Below are positions 54,083 through 63,018 of a stretch of DNA of 64,000 bases, piece after piece; the stretch's first letter is position 1; each line of letters opens with the position of its first letter. The position numbers and the translations under genes are program-made. This DNA is from an uncultured Eubacterium sp. (GTDB lineage Bacteria; Bacillota; Clostridia; Oscillospirales; Acutalibacteraceae), in the NCBI RefSeq assembly GCF_934525195.1, contig NZ_CAKSZA010000005.1:102439-166438 (forward strand). The letters run 5' to 3'. Below the pieces are notes generated by a model. The model saw nothing but the letters and a program-made list of their open reading frames with translations. It did not search any database and had not been told where the DNA came from.

Positions 54083-54937
54083 TTATCGCTCCATTTCCTT
54101 GCTCTTTGCCTGCCTTTGGCGATAGATTTCATCATTAACTCTGCTGACAATTTCCTTGTATGCAGAATTTACAGAGGAGAGTTCACGGCGAATATCTTTT
54201 GCGTCCGCCTTTTTCCAATTATCCGGCAAGCTTTCAATAGCGAAAGCGTTTTTATCAACACCGTATTTGGTGCAAATCATATATGCAAGACAAATTGCTT
54301 TAAAGCCTTCGTCTCTACGGCTATATGATTTCTTACCGTCGGCAAGCTGAGCAAATGCAACCTCTTGAGCAAGGCACTCAAAAATCTGTTTTGTATCGGT
54401 AAGATTTTCATTGAGTGTAATTTGCTGTGTTTCAAAGTTATAGAACGCACCGAGGTTTGAGTTTGGTATTTCGCCTACAACAATTTCAACAGGCGAAGCA
54501 TTTACAAAGTTTTTGAGAGTATGTTTCAAATCATCGGTCTTTTGAGCTGCCTCTCTTTTTGAATTTGTTTGCGAACGGTCAAACACTCTTTTAACATTGT
54601 AGCCAAGACCCGGTGTGCCGTCGCTCTTTGTATATTCGACAGGCTCAAGGATTGCTATGCTCTTTTGCTTTTGGCGGACTTGGATGCCGTCCTTGTTCCA
54701 ATCTTCAAAAGATTTAAGCTGTGTTGCATTAGGCATTTGCTTAAAGATAAGCAAAGTGTTTGCCGCCGAATACATATCAAACTTTGCCTGAACATCAAGA
54801 AATTCTTTTAGTTTATCGGGACTTCTTGACACCTCGATTGCCGTATCGTCAATCATTTGATATGTTCTTTCTTTTTCTGCCTTTCGATTTTCAGCATACT
54901 TTTGTGGGTTATATCCTTTTTTGTAACCGTAACTCAT
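54083..54937 (-). CDS. ArdC-like ssDNA-binding protein with inactive peptidase part
   Basis: A 284-residue protein whose first half matches the ArdC N-terminal ssDNA-binding domain (SPDKLKEFLDVQAKFDMYS, then FEDWNKDGIQVRQ). The second half looks like the metallopeptidase-like domain, but the HExxH zinc motif is replaced by QEVAFA, so it should be catalytically dead. ArdC proteins protect entering single-stranded DNA during transfer. It starts five bases after the PcfB-like gene ends. Confidence 0.78.
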   Translation of the reverse strand: MSYGYKKGYNPQKYAENRKAEKERTYQMIDDTAIEVSRSPDKLKEFLDVQAKFDMYSAANTLLIFKQMPNATQLKSFEDWNKDGIQVRQKQKSIAILEPVEYTKSDGTPGLGYNVKRVFDRSQTNSKREAAQKTDDLKHTLKNFVNASPVEIVVGEIPNSNLGAFYNFETQQITLNENLTDTKQIFECLAQEVAFAQLADGKKSYSRRDEGFKAICLAYMICTKYGVDKNAFAIESLPDNWKKADAKDIRRELSSVNSAYKEIVSRVNDEIYRQRQAKSKEMER

Positions 54938-54942
54938 ATCAA

Positions 54943-55671
54943 TTACCTTTCCTTTATTGATTTAGCAGATTTTACTACGGTATCTGCAACCGCTTTTGAT
55001 TTATCTGCAATATCTTTTGCTCTGTCGGCTTTAATCTCATCTTTATAACCGTCAAGCAATTCTTTAACAGACTGTTTTTTGTCTTTAGCGTCCTTATCAT
55101 TGATAGCTTTCGATGAACTCTCGGACAGACTGTCTTTTTCCGTCCGAGATAAAGAGGGGTTTTTATCCGTTTCCTCCGTACTCTTTGCCTCAATATGCTC
55201 AAGGATAAGGTCACCATTTGTTTTTTCTTCGTTACTTTTGTTTATCTTTTCGCTGACGGACTTTTCAACCTCATTGGTGATAGAGCCTTTGTCAACCGTA
55301 CCGAGTTTGAATCTTTCGATAATCCTATCGATTTTGGATGCGTCCTCGGCACGGGCAATAATATCAACGGTGACATTTTTACCTTTTGCATTTCTGTCTT
55401 TAAGAACAGAATACAAAACACCGTATCTCTTTGCCTGCTCTGTAAACTTTTTCAAATCCTTTTGATGAATTGAAAAAACTTTAAGTTCTTTGCCGGACTT
55501 AATCAAGTTTGAAAGTCTTGCCTTACCTTTGGCTTTTTGTTCCTGCTTTAATGCGGCAAGCAGGAGAACCGCAATATTCTTTGCAGCTTCTCCCGATACC
55601 TTTGCAACAACCTCAAAGCCTTCAAGTGACAGTCTTACAACTTGTTCGGCGGCGTCGCCTGAGTTATTCAC
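54943..55671 (-). CDS. PcfB-like accessory protein (DUF3801)
   Basis: This 242-residue protein has a GTG start at 55671, chosen for an AGGAGG nine bases before it and because family members start near NNSGDAAEQVVRLSLEG. The conserved PcfB domain covers about residues 1-130, followed by a charged Ser/Lys/Asp-rich tail. PcfB assists the relaxase and coupling protein at the origin of transfer. It overlaps the relaxase gene by 8 bases. Confidence 0.85.
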   Translation of the reverse strand: MNNSGDAAEQVVRLSLEGFEVVAKVSGEAAKNIAVLLLAALKQEQKAKGKARLSNLIKSGKELKVFSIHQKDLKKFTEQAKRYGVLYSVLKDRNAKGKNVTVDIIARAEDASKIDRIIERFKLGTVDKGSITNEVEKSVSEKINKSNEEKTNGDLILEHIEAKSTEETDKNPSLSRTEKDSLSESSSKAINDKDAKDKKQSVKELLDGYKDEIKADRAKDIADKSKAVADTVVKSAKSIKER

Positions 55672-56995
55672 GATACTTTTCCTCCTTTTGCAATTTCTTT
55701 TGCTCATCAATTTCTGCTTGCTCTAATTTTTCTTCAATTTCATTTGAACGCTCGGCAATATCGTAAATGAGCAAAATTTCCTTGCGTATTTCTTTTAACC
55801 GTTTGCCGATATCGGATATATCTTCTTTAACCTCATTCAGATTTGAGCAATTCTTTCTTTTTGATTTATTTCGCAGTTGCTTTCTGCTTTCGGTTAATGT
55901 TTCAATTTCCTTTTCGGCTTTCGATTTATATGAGAAAAGCTCCTCGACAGTATTTATCCCATACTGTTCAAGGAGCCTTGCCTCGTTTGATAATTTATCA
56001 AGTTTCATCAAATCTTCTCTTAAAAGATAATGAACTCTTGAATTGTTTCTCGGTTTATTCTTTGGCAGATAACCAAGCTTATATAGATAATAGAAATACA
56101 AACCACGAAGTCCTTTGATCTTGCGTAGTCTTGTACCTCTTGTTGAAAGTTTATATTGCACCTGACCTTGCACAAACGGTTTATATTTTACAGGTCTGTT
56201 ATTTTCCAAAACAGCATTTAAAATATTTTCCTTTGAATACTTTTCACCAAGCCTATATGTTCTGATAGGTCTGTCATATCCTTTCGGTGTCACAGTCCAA
56301 TACTTATGATTTACATTAAAATTACAACTGTAACCGAGTTTTTTAAGATTGTATTCAAGTTCTTTTATGCTCTTACTGTTTTCGATTGCAACATCAAGTG
56401 TTTCTTTTGCAAGGTTATATCTTGTTGGCATTCCTGCTTGTTCTTTTTGATTGATATAACTTCTGTCAACTGTCCTATTAGGCTTATCAATCACAGAAAT
56501 ACCGTATTCCTTACAAACTTCATCAAAAACCATTTTATTTTTAAACCACGAAGTTTCTCTGCACCTTTTGCCGTCAACAAATGAAACGGAGTTAATGATA
56601 AAATGATTATGCAAACAATCTGTATTCAAATGAGTATCCACAACCACTTGAAATCTTTTACCCCAAATTTGTTTGGCGGCTTCAATTCCGATTTTATGTG
56701 CAAGTTCGGGTGTGACCTCTCCCGGCTTAAAACTCATATATCCGTGATAACCGAGTATTCCGTCTGTTTTACCATATTGTATTTTAACTGTCATAAACTG
56801 TTGGTAAGCAAAATCGGCGTCACAATTTATTCCTGTAGAGTATAACTGCCTTTCGGTTTTGTCAGGGTTATCACCGTAACCGAGAACTGTTTTTAGCGGG
56901 TCATAATCGGGATTGGTGGTTTTCTTTTCATTACTGCCGTAATTTATTACCTTGTCAAGTCTGCTGTTGACATCCCATATCTTACTTACTGCCAT
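55664..56995 (-). CDS. MOBP-type relaxase
   Basis: A 443-residue relaxase. The N-terminal nuclease domain has a catalytic-tyrosine candidate in KVINYGSNEKKT and histidine motif III in THLNTDCLHNHFIINSVSF. A coiled-coil tail is at about 370-440. It nicks oriT and leads the strand into the recipient. It overlaps the MobC gene by 10 bases and the PcfB-like gene by 8. The length is typical for Tn1549-type elements. Confidence 0.93.
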   Translation of the reverse strand: MAVSKIWDVNSRLDKVINYGSNEKKTTNPDYDPLKTVLGYGDNPDKTERQLYSTGINCDADFAYQQFMTVKIQYGKTDGILGYHGYMSFKPGEVTPELAHKIGIEAAKQIWGKRFQVVVDTHLNTDCLHNHFIINSVSFVDGKRCRETSWFKNKMVFDEVCKEYGISVIDKPNRTVDRSYINQKEQAGMPTRYNLAKETLDVAIENSKSIKELEYNLKKLGYSCNFNVNHKYWTVTPKGYDRPIRTYRLGEKYSKENILNAVLENNRPVKYKPFVQGQVQYKLSTRGTRLRKIKGLRGLYFYYLYKLGYLPKNKPRNNSRVHYLLREDLMKLDKLSNEARLLEQYGINTVEELFSYKSKAEKEIETLTESRKQLRNKSKRKNCSNLNEVKEDISDIGKRLKEIRKEILLIYDIAERSNEIEEKLEQAEIDEQKKLQKEEKYRE

Positions 56996-57321
56996 TTTTC
57001 ATTTTCAACAGGTCTGAGATACAACATTTCAATTTTTGTTCTCAACGCCTTAAGTTTTTTTAATTCTTCTGTTAAAAGAGGTGCGTCAACAAAATTCAAT
57101 GTGTTAGCTTTTGCGACAATTTGATTTATGTTTCTGCCGATAGCCGATAAATCATTCATAGATTTATAGAAACGCTCGTCAGGCTTTTCTCTTGGTTCAT
57201 AACCTCTTATCAGATACCTCATCAATGCAGCTTCGGACAAACAGGCTTTTTCGCATTTCAGCTTTAAAATTTCATCATCTTCAGGTGTTATCCAAAACTG
57301 TTTTTTAATTGTCTTGTTCAT
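56986..57321 (-). CDS. mobC: MobC-like relaxosome protein
   Basis: A 111-residue protein starting MNKTIKKQFWITPEDDEIL, with a ribbon-helix-helix-type N-terminus and the MobC domain NDLSAIGRNINQIVAKAN. It helps the relaxase open oriT. The start at 57321 has AGGAGG nine bases upstream. The longer frame to 57402 overlaps another gene and has no site. Confidence 0.9.
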   Translation of the reverse strand: MNKTIKKQFWITPEDDEILKLKCEKACLSEAALMRYLIRGYEPREKPDERFYKSMNDLSAIGRNINQIVAKANTLNFVDAPLLTEELKKLKALRTKIEMLYLRPVENEKWQ

Positions 57322-57448
57322 CGGATGAATCCTCCTTTTCAAAACGTTCATTGCCGTTAGTCCTATTGATTTGCACCAAACACATTGTTGTAATTCCTGC
57401 AAATCCTCCGAATAAAAATGAGAGTATTGAAATAATTATAGTTTTCAT
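57305..57448 (-). CDS. DUF3789-like small membrane protein
   Basis: A 47-residue protein with one membrane segment (ISILSFLFGGFAGITTMCLV) followed by QINR and an acidic tail, matching the short DUF3789 proteins found before mobC in these elements. AAAGGAA precedes the start, and its 3' end overlaps mobC by 17 bases. Confidence 0.75.
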   Translation of the reverse strand: MKTIIISILSFLFGGFAGITTMCLVQINRTNGNERFEKEDSSDEQDN

Positions 57449-57481
57449 TTTGTAATTTCCTTTCTGTGTGTAATTGGGGTA

Positions 57482-57570
57482 TTAGGGGAGAGCCCCTAAC
57501 AAGCGTGTTTTTGCTCTTTAGGAGTAAAAACGCACTGCTTGCTAAGACAAGTCAGCATAGTATTATGCTG
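57482..57570. other. Candidate origin of transfer (oriT)
   Basis: Three inverted repeats are packed here, next to mobC and the relaxase gene. TTAGGGG/CCCCTAA is at 57482-57499 with a 4-base loop. A long imperfect stem is at 57500-57541 with outer arms CAAGC/GCTTG and inner GTTTTTGCTC-type arms. CAGCATA/TATGCTG is at 57553-57570. No gene covers 57449-57562. Position and structure fit an oriT, but no nick site is proven. Confidence 0.5.
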
Positions 57571-57907
57571 CTTCATTTATCGAATAAATCCGTATATTAT
57601 CAATCAAATTATCGTCTAACGAATGATATTCGTCATCAAATTCACTTGCACCTACAAGGATAAAACTGCCGTATATGAGTTCTGTTTTGCCTGTTTCAAT
57701 ATCGGTTACGGTATGACTTGCAGAAAGAGAAAGTCTTTTACCGTCAGCGTTACAAAGCAAGGCAACATCATCTTCAAACGGCATATATTCGTCTACATCA
57801 CCGTAGATAATTTCACTAATCGCTTGGTAATTGTTTTCGATTGTAATCATCTTCGGCTTGTTAAACGGTTCAACGAGCAATACCTTTATCAAGTTTTCTT
57901 CGTTCAC
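57563..57907 (-). CDS. DUF3846-domain protein
   Basis: A 114-residue protein with the DUF3846 pattern (KVLLVEPFNKPKMITIEN, AISEIIYGDVDEYMPF, ALLCNADGK), common in Gram-positive elements and phages. The GTG start at 57907 has AAGGAG eight bases upstream. It overlaps the TOPRIM gene by 38 bases. Function unknown. Confidence 0.8.
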   Translation of the reverse strand: MNEENLIKVLLVEPFNKPKMITIENNYQAISEIIYGDVDEYMPFEDDVALLCNADGKRLSLSASHTVTDIETGKTELIYGSFILVGASEFDDEYHSLDDNLIDNIRIYSINEAA

Positions 57908-58868
57908 TTGGTATTCTCCTTTCAGATACAACCGGCTTCATACCTTTGCTTAAAAGCAAAAAATCGTTGACATCTTTTCCTCTCGGAACAGGGTTGTCAA
58001 CGATTTCAATTTTGGGATATTCAGTTGGTAAAATGATTTTTAATGTTTTTGTGGCTAATCTTCCGGCATAGTCGCTGTCAAGATGCAAATATATCTTTTC
58101 AATGTACGGATGACTTTTAAGATATGTCACAAGTGCTTTCGGTATCTTGCTTTCTTCGATTTTTTCTTTAGGCGTACAAACACCGGCAAGAGAAATCATA
58201 GAAACATTTTGCCAATCTTTACCGTGCATTTTAACAAGAGTGGCATAAGACAAAAGATCGATTGCAGATTCAAATAGATGAATATTTGCATTATCATTTG
58301 TCAATTTAAAGGAATATGACTTATCGCTTCCCTCACATTCGCCCATAATTCTTTTGTTCTCCGTTGCACGAAATGCTGCATACTTAGGTTTATTTTGTTC
58401 ATTGAAACCCACAAAGACAGCATTATGATACGGTAAACTTTCAAATATGAGTTTATGCTCAAGGCAATAATCTATGATACTTTCATCAATACCTCTGCCG
58501 GTTAGGTACTCTTTAACCTTATCATCTGTCGGACTTTTAGGCGGCAGTTTCAGGTTATATACTCGCTTCTTTTTAGGTGCAATCGTTTTAACCGGAGGTT
58601 GTAATTTTTCTTTTTCAACAATAATTTTGACAGCGTCGATAAAAGAATATCCTTTAACCTCGGTCAAATATTTAACTGCACTTTTGCCGCCTATACCTCT
58701 TGAATTCCAACACCAAAGCCCGTTTGATATTTTCAAACTGTCGTGTTCTTTGGTGCAATAGGTATCTCCCGAAAAATGAACAAGCTCATCGGGTTCATAG
58801 TTTTTAAGATATGTGAGCAAGTCCATTTCCTTTGCTTTTTTGATTACTTCTTTTGAATAATATGGCAT
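57870..58868 (-). CDS. DUF3991/TOPRIM protein (primase-like)
   Basis: This 332-residue protein has a CHC2-like zinc region near its start (YCTKEHDSLKISNGLWCWN). A TOPRIM domain follows at about 195-310, with a glutamate in IHLFESAIDLLSY and the DxD in IYLHLDSDYAG. Such proteins are thought to prime or process DNA in conjugative elements. The start at 58868 has AAGGAGG. It marks the end of the conserved backbone before an AT-rich cargo island. Confidence 0.85.
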   Translation of the reverse strand: MPYYSKEVIKKAKEMDLLTYLKNYEPDELVHFSGDTYCTKEHDSLKISNGLWCWNSRGIGGKSAVKYLTEVKGYSFIDAVKIIVEKEKLQPPVKTIAPKKKRVYNLKLPPKSPTDDKVKEYLTGRGIDESIIDYCLEHKLIFESLPYHNAVFVGFNEQNKPKYAAFRATENKRIMGECEGSDKSYSFKLTNDNANIHLFESAIDLLSYATLVKMHGKDWQNVSMISLAGVCTPKEKIEESKIPKALVTYLKSHPYIEKIYLHLDSDYAGRLATKTLKIILPTEYPKIEIVDNPVPRGKDVNDFLLLSKGMKPVVSERRIPSERRKLDKGIAR

Positions 58869-58943
58869 TTTAACCTCCTTAAACGCAAAAAGCCGACTGA
58901 TTTTCAAACGAAAACCAATCGGTTCATATAAAATAATTATAAG

Positions 58944-60506
58944 TTATGAAATCAGGTCAATAGAAAATTTTCGTTCGCTCCAATTTTCAGGTTTGCAAAC
59001 AGACTCATCAACTTGATTTTCATTTTGGTCATATAAGTTAAAACTATTTTTATCAACGCAGTTTATTTTCTCAAAGAACGATTTATTATATTTAGCATTT
59101 ATTTTCGATGTAGATTTGTTATATTTAACATTTACATTAAACTCGGATGCTTTATCTTTATCAACATCTAATAATAGACTTATTATTATGTCATCATTAT
59201 TATTTATATCCAAATTTCTTTTAAATGAAAAATCTCTGTTAGCTGTATCTTGACCATCTCTGAAAATTGTAACATAAACCAATGATTGCTTACGAAATCT
59301 ATCTATTAACTGCATCAAAGAGTCATCTTGTTCATCATGCGATAATGTAATTGATTCACGTATACTACAACTATTTGCTTTGTTTTCCATAAAATTAAAT
59401 GCAATATCTGTTAGTTTATACGATTGTCCTGACTTTATATATAACTCGGAAATATTTTTTCTACCCCATTCCTGCGTATCATCACATATTCTCAACAAAA
59501 AAGCGAATGAACACATATAGAGCTGATAAACATCATCACAAGTATGTGATGCAATTGAACGCAATATTTCTCTTCTTATATAAAACTGTCTGCAATCTTC
59601 GATATCGAAAGTATAATCTTCATTTATATTGTAATCTGACTCTAAAAAATAGGTGAGCAATTTATATATTATTAGCGTACTCAAAATACCATGCGAATTT
59701 TTTTCTAATGATTTTTGAAATTTGAAATAATATTTAGACTGTAATCTTGCCACAAAAACTGGTTTTTCTTCGTTATTTTTACTATCCTTTTCAAATCGTT
59801 TCTGTTTCATTCTAGAACTCATTAACCTTACAACATAATCATTCATATAATTTTGGACGCCATGAAATGAAAAATCCTTTGTAATATCAGGGTTTGAAAC
59901 AAATGTCGATACCATTTCCTGCGTAACATCAATTATTCCTTTTGCTTTTTCCAAAGGGTATCCCAAATCGTGTGTTAGAGCGATTATTGTCCAAATACTA
60001 ATCTTCTCAAAATTATTAATCTCTACATTTATTTCTTTTTCTTGAATTTTCATTTTGCTTAAATATACGCCATCGTTTTTTGTCAGTAACTTAATTCCTG
60101 TTAACCAAGTTCTGAAAACATGAATAACATGATCTCTGTAAAATTTGCTTGTACCGTACAATACTTTTTCAAACTTTGAATATCTATCATAATAAGCTTT
60201 AAGATCATTAATTCCATAAGCTTTCGGTGATTTATTTGAATCTTGATTTTGAAATGGTTCTCTTTTATCATAATATCGTAAACACTTAATAGACTTTTCC
60301 AGTAATTCAACCCATAAATCATCTATTTCATCTTTAAAATAAAATATTTCATAATCATCACTATTTTCTCTTAATTTTTCATGTATTTGTTTTAAATTAT
60401 CTATGATTGTCTTATCTAAAGGAAATTCACATTTACTATCAGAAAACAAAGTTCCTTCGGCACTAATAATACAGTCATTTAATAAAGTCTTATCTTGATT
60501 AGACAT
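58944..60506 (-). CDS. HD-domain protein, partner of a radical SAM enzyme
   Basis: This 520-residue protein contains an HD-type metal-dependent phosphohydrolase pattern. A first histidine is in KFYRDHVIHVFRTW (about 122-135), the HD pair in IIALTHDLGYPLEKA (about 180-194), and later histidines in FSFHGVQNYMND and ASHTCDDVYQLY. Remaining regions are charged and unassigned. HD enzymes cut nucleotides or phosphoesters; the substrate here is unknown. It is the last gene of a three-gene unit, four bases after the radical SAM gene. Base composition is far more AT-rich than the transfer genes, marking it as cargo. Confidence 0.6.
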   Translation of the reverse strand: MSNQDKTLLNDCIISAEGTLFSDSKCEFPLDKTIIDNLKQIHEKLRENSDDYEIFYFKDEIDDLWVELLEKSIKCLRYYDKREPFQNQDSNKSPKAYGINDLKAYYDRYSKFEKVLYGTSKFYRDHVIHVFRTWLTGIKLLTKNDGVYLSKMKIQEKEINVEINNFEKISIWTIIALTHDLGYPLEKAKGIIDVTQEMVSTFVSNPDITKDFSFHGVQNYMNDYVVRLMSSRMKQKRFEKDSKNNEEKPVFVARLQSKYYFKFQKSLEKNSHGILSTLIIYKLLTYFLESDYNINEDYTFDIEDCRQFYIRREILRSIASHTCDDVYQLYMCSFAFLLRICDDTQEWGRKNISELYIKSGQSYKLTDIAFNFMENKANSCSIRESITLSHDEQDDSLMQLIDRFRKQSLVYVTIFRDGQDTANRDFSFKRNLDINNNDDIIISLLLDVDKDKASEFNVNVKYNKSTSKINAKYNKSFFEKINCVDKNSFNLYDQNENQVDESVCKPENWSERKFSIDLIS

Positions 60507-60510
60507 AAAA

Positions 60511-61482
60511 CTATTTCTCCTTTTTTAAATTCATCATATATTGACCAATGCAAGTTTCACACGATATATTTTTTTGAAATTCTTTTGAATAATTCCTAAC
60601 ACTTTTTAAATAATTTGAATTTAAATATATTTCTTTCAAAGTTTTATTATAAATACTTTCTGGCTTTCCATATTTTAATATGTTTTCAAATTTTTTGTTT
60701 TTAAACACTTCACATGGATATACATTACCATCATACTTTATATTTAGCTTGCCATCTGCAGCTTCACATTTGGCACATCCACTATCTTTTAATAATGGAA
60801 CACCTATACGAATTGATATATCATTATTTCTTTTTTCTAATTTACTGAGTTGTATCCTTAAATCATTAAGTTCATCATTTGAAAGGGCAATTTTTTCTTT
60901 GTTTTCATCAGCTCTTCCATGCAATACCAACCTCAAAAAACTGATTTTCGAAACATTAAGTTGCATACACATTTCAATAACTTTATCTATTTCTAAATAA
61001 TTGATTTTCATTGGAACAAAATGAGCTTCTGTCACTATATTAAATTTATTTGCCAACAAAACAGAATGCTTCATTTTCTCAAAACAATTTTTCGTTCCCA
61101 TTATTTTGTCATATGTTTTACTGTTTGAACCTTCAATATTGAATATCAATTTTGATGCATAAGCTGAAATTTTTTTCATTTTTTCTTCAGGAATTGAACA
61201 TGGGCTCATATTTTCATCAACAACAATACCACTAGTATAAATATAACAATCCAATCCACTATCACTAACAAATTTTGTCATTTCAATTATATTGTCGTGC
61301 AAAAAAGGTTCACCACCAGATAAACAAATCGTTTTAGCTCCTAATTCTTTAGCATCATTAACAATTTTCACAAACTCATAGTATGGTAACTTTTCACTTC
61401 GTTTTAAATTGGAATTTGATGAGCAATATAAGCAATTATTTGGACATTTTCTAATTATTTCAACTGAAATTTCTTTAAGCAT
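60511..61482 (-). CDS. Radical SAM/SPASM-type enzyme
   Basis: A 323-residue radical SAM protein. The [4Fe-4S] cysteines are C13, C17 and C20 (RKCPNNCLYCSS), with SAM-binding LSGGEPFLHD near residue 56. A C-terminal SPASM-like cysteine set (SGCAKCEAADGK, NVYPCEVF, SCETCIGQY) can hold extra clusters. SPASM enzymes often modify peptides or proteins. No precursor peptide gene is seen, and the only constant partners are a small HTH protein and the HD protein. Substrate and role are unknown. Confidence 0.85.
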   Translation of the reverse strand: MLKEISVEIIRKCPNNCLYCSSNSNLKRSEKLPYYEFVKIVNDAKELGAKTICLSGGEPFLHDNIIEMTKFVSDSGLDCYIYTSGIVVDENMSPCSIPEEKMKKISAYASKLIFNIEGSNSKTYDKIMGTKNCFEKMKHSVLLANKFNIVTEAHFVPMKINYLEIDKVIEMCMQLNVSKISFLRLVLHGRADENKEKIALSNDELNDLRIQLSKLEKRNNDISIRIGVPLLKDSGCAKCEAADGKLNIKYDGNVYPCEVFKNKKFENILKYGKPESIYNKTLKEIYLNSNYLKSVRNYSKEFQKNISCETCIGQYMMNLKKEK

Positions 61483-61494
61483 ATTATTTTCTCC

Positions 61495-61722
61495 TTATTG
61501 TTTTTTCAAATGAATTTCTACGCCTATAATATCTGCAATTTCTAATACTTCAGAAAACTTAATGGTTCCTCTTGACAATTTATTAGATATATTTTGAACC
61601 GTTGTTTTTTTTCTTTCAGGATGATGTTTATTTATTTCATCAACCACACGAGTTAATGACCACCCTTGCTGAATCACGAGTGCTTTAATATCATTTCTTA
61701 TATTGTCTGTTTCAAATTTCAA
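61495..61722 (-). CDS. Small HTH regulator of the radical SAM operon
   Basis: A 75-residue Xre-like HTH protein with IKALVIQQGWSLTRVVDEIN and KTTVQNISNKLSRG as the two helices. A TTG start at 61722 is preferred because an AGGAGG lies seven bases upstream; an in-frame ATG at 61755 is upstream of that site. Operator-like repeats AAYTATAACRAATA overlap the promoter, so autoregulation is likely. Confidence 0.72.
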   Translation of the reverse strand: MKFETDNIRNDIKALVIQQGWSLTRVVDEINKHHPERKKTTVQNISNKLSRGTIKFSEVLEIADIIGVEIHLKKQ

Positions 61723-61757
61723 ACACTCGCCTCCTGTAATTAAATATCTTATCATTT

Positions 61758-61954
61758 ATTATATCACAACATAACTCATTAGTCAATTATAACGAATATT
61801 ATTATTTTATAGAGTATATTACTTTCAGCAACAGTATAATTTTATTTGTTATAGTGTAAACACTGCATTTGCTTTTTTTTAACACTAACACGATTATTAT
61901 AATATTATCCAACGAGATAGTCAACTATAACAAATATTTTTATTCGTTATAGTT
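61758..61954 (-). promoter_or_regulatory. Duplicated promoter-operator region of the cargo operon
   Basis: Two identical minus-strand promoters (TTGACT, 17-base spacer, TATAAT) lie at plus 61758-61786 and 61896-61924. Each TTGACT overlaps the start of an operator-like element AAYTATAACRAATA (61785-61798 and 61923-61936). Inverted copies are at 61843-61856 and 61941-61954. The second pair forms a near-perfect 14-bp inverted repeat. No gene is seen between 61756 and 62030. Confidence 0.65.
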
Positions 61955-62030
61955 TAATGTGTTGATTATTTCTCGCTTTTTCTTGTAATTTCCACTAAAA
62001 TAAATACAAATATATTATCAGGAAAAATCA

Positions 62031-63018
62031 ATGGAATTTCTATCACTTTATAACATAAAAAGAACTGAGGTTTTCGACACCTATTGGAAATTTGCATATG
62101 AAAGGCAAAAAGTTTTCTTTAAAAAGATTCAAGGATACGATTATCCATGGACTACCGATAAAGTGTTGCAAAAATATAAATTCACAAATGCGTATAGAGC
62201 AAGTGACCGAATTAGCCAATATTTAATAAAAAACATTATATATTCATTTAATAATGATACTGAAGATTTGCTATTTAGAATTTTATTGTTCAAAATTTTC
62301 AATAAAATAAGCACTTGAGAATATCTCGAAAATCATATGGGTCAAATCAATTTTAAAAATTTTTCAAAAAAATTATTCATTAATATTAAAAGAACTTTAT
62401 GACTCAAAAAACAAATTGTATTCTGGTGCTTATATTATGCCTTCAGGAAAAAGAGAATTTGGTCATACCAAAAAGTATGAAAATCATTTAGATTTGTTGG
62501 AATTTATGTTTAAAAATAATATTTCCTTAAAAATAGATTCATGCAAAAAATTAAAGAAATTATATATTGTTCTTTTGAACTATCCAACAATAGGTCCATT
62601 TCTCGCTTACCAATATGCAATAGATATCAATTACAGTAATATTTGTGATTTTAATGAAATGGATTTTGTTGGTGCAGGACCAGGAGCAATTTCAGGAATA
62701 AGTAAATGTTTTATTGATATAGGCAATTACAACACAGCCGATATTATAAAATATATGAGTTATAATCAAGAAGCTGAATTCCAACGTCTAAATTTAAATT
62801 TTCAAAATCTTAATGGAAGAAGGCTTCAACTTATAGATTGTCAAAATTTATTTTGTGAAACTGACAAATATGCTCGTGTGATTCACCCTTCGATACATGG
62901 AAACTCCAACAGAAAAAAGATAAAACAAATATATATTCCAAACAATAATAAAATCGAATACTTTTATCCTCCAAAATGGAACATAAACTCTTTTTGTGGT
63001 TTATCTACAAATACATAG
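62031..63018 (+). pseudogene. Broken DNA-base-hypermodification-type gene (HMUDK-helical family)
   Basis: Two frames make up one protein. The first (62031-62318, 95 codons) reads VFDTYWKFAYERQKVFFKKI, then PWTTDKVLQKYKFTNAYRAS. This is the pattern of the helical domain linked to hydroxymethyluracil DNA kinases / alpha-glutamyl-putrescinyl-thymine pyrophosphorylases. It is stopped by TGA where TGG (Trp) would be expected. After a further frame change near an A7 run (about 62367-62373) the second part (62416-63018) continues with SGAYIMPSGKREFG, NYPTIGPFLAYQY and DFVGAGPGAISGI. Two lesions mark it as inactive. Confidence 0.75.

Noticed and set aside
62316..62318. TGA read as tryptophan (alternative genetic code) in the hypermodification-type gene
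   Set aside because: All other genes in the window use TGG for Trp and end normally with TGA, and this gene also has a frame change, so decay is simpler.
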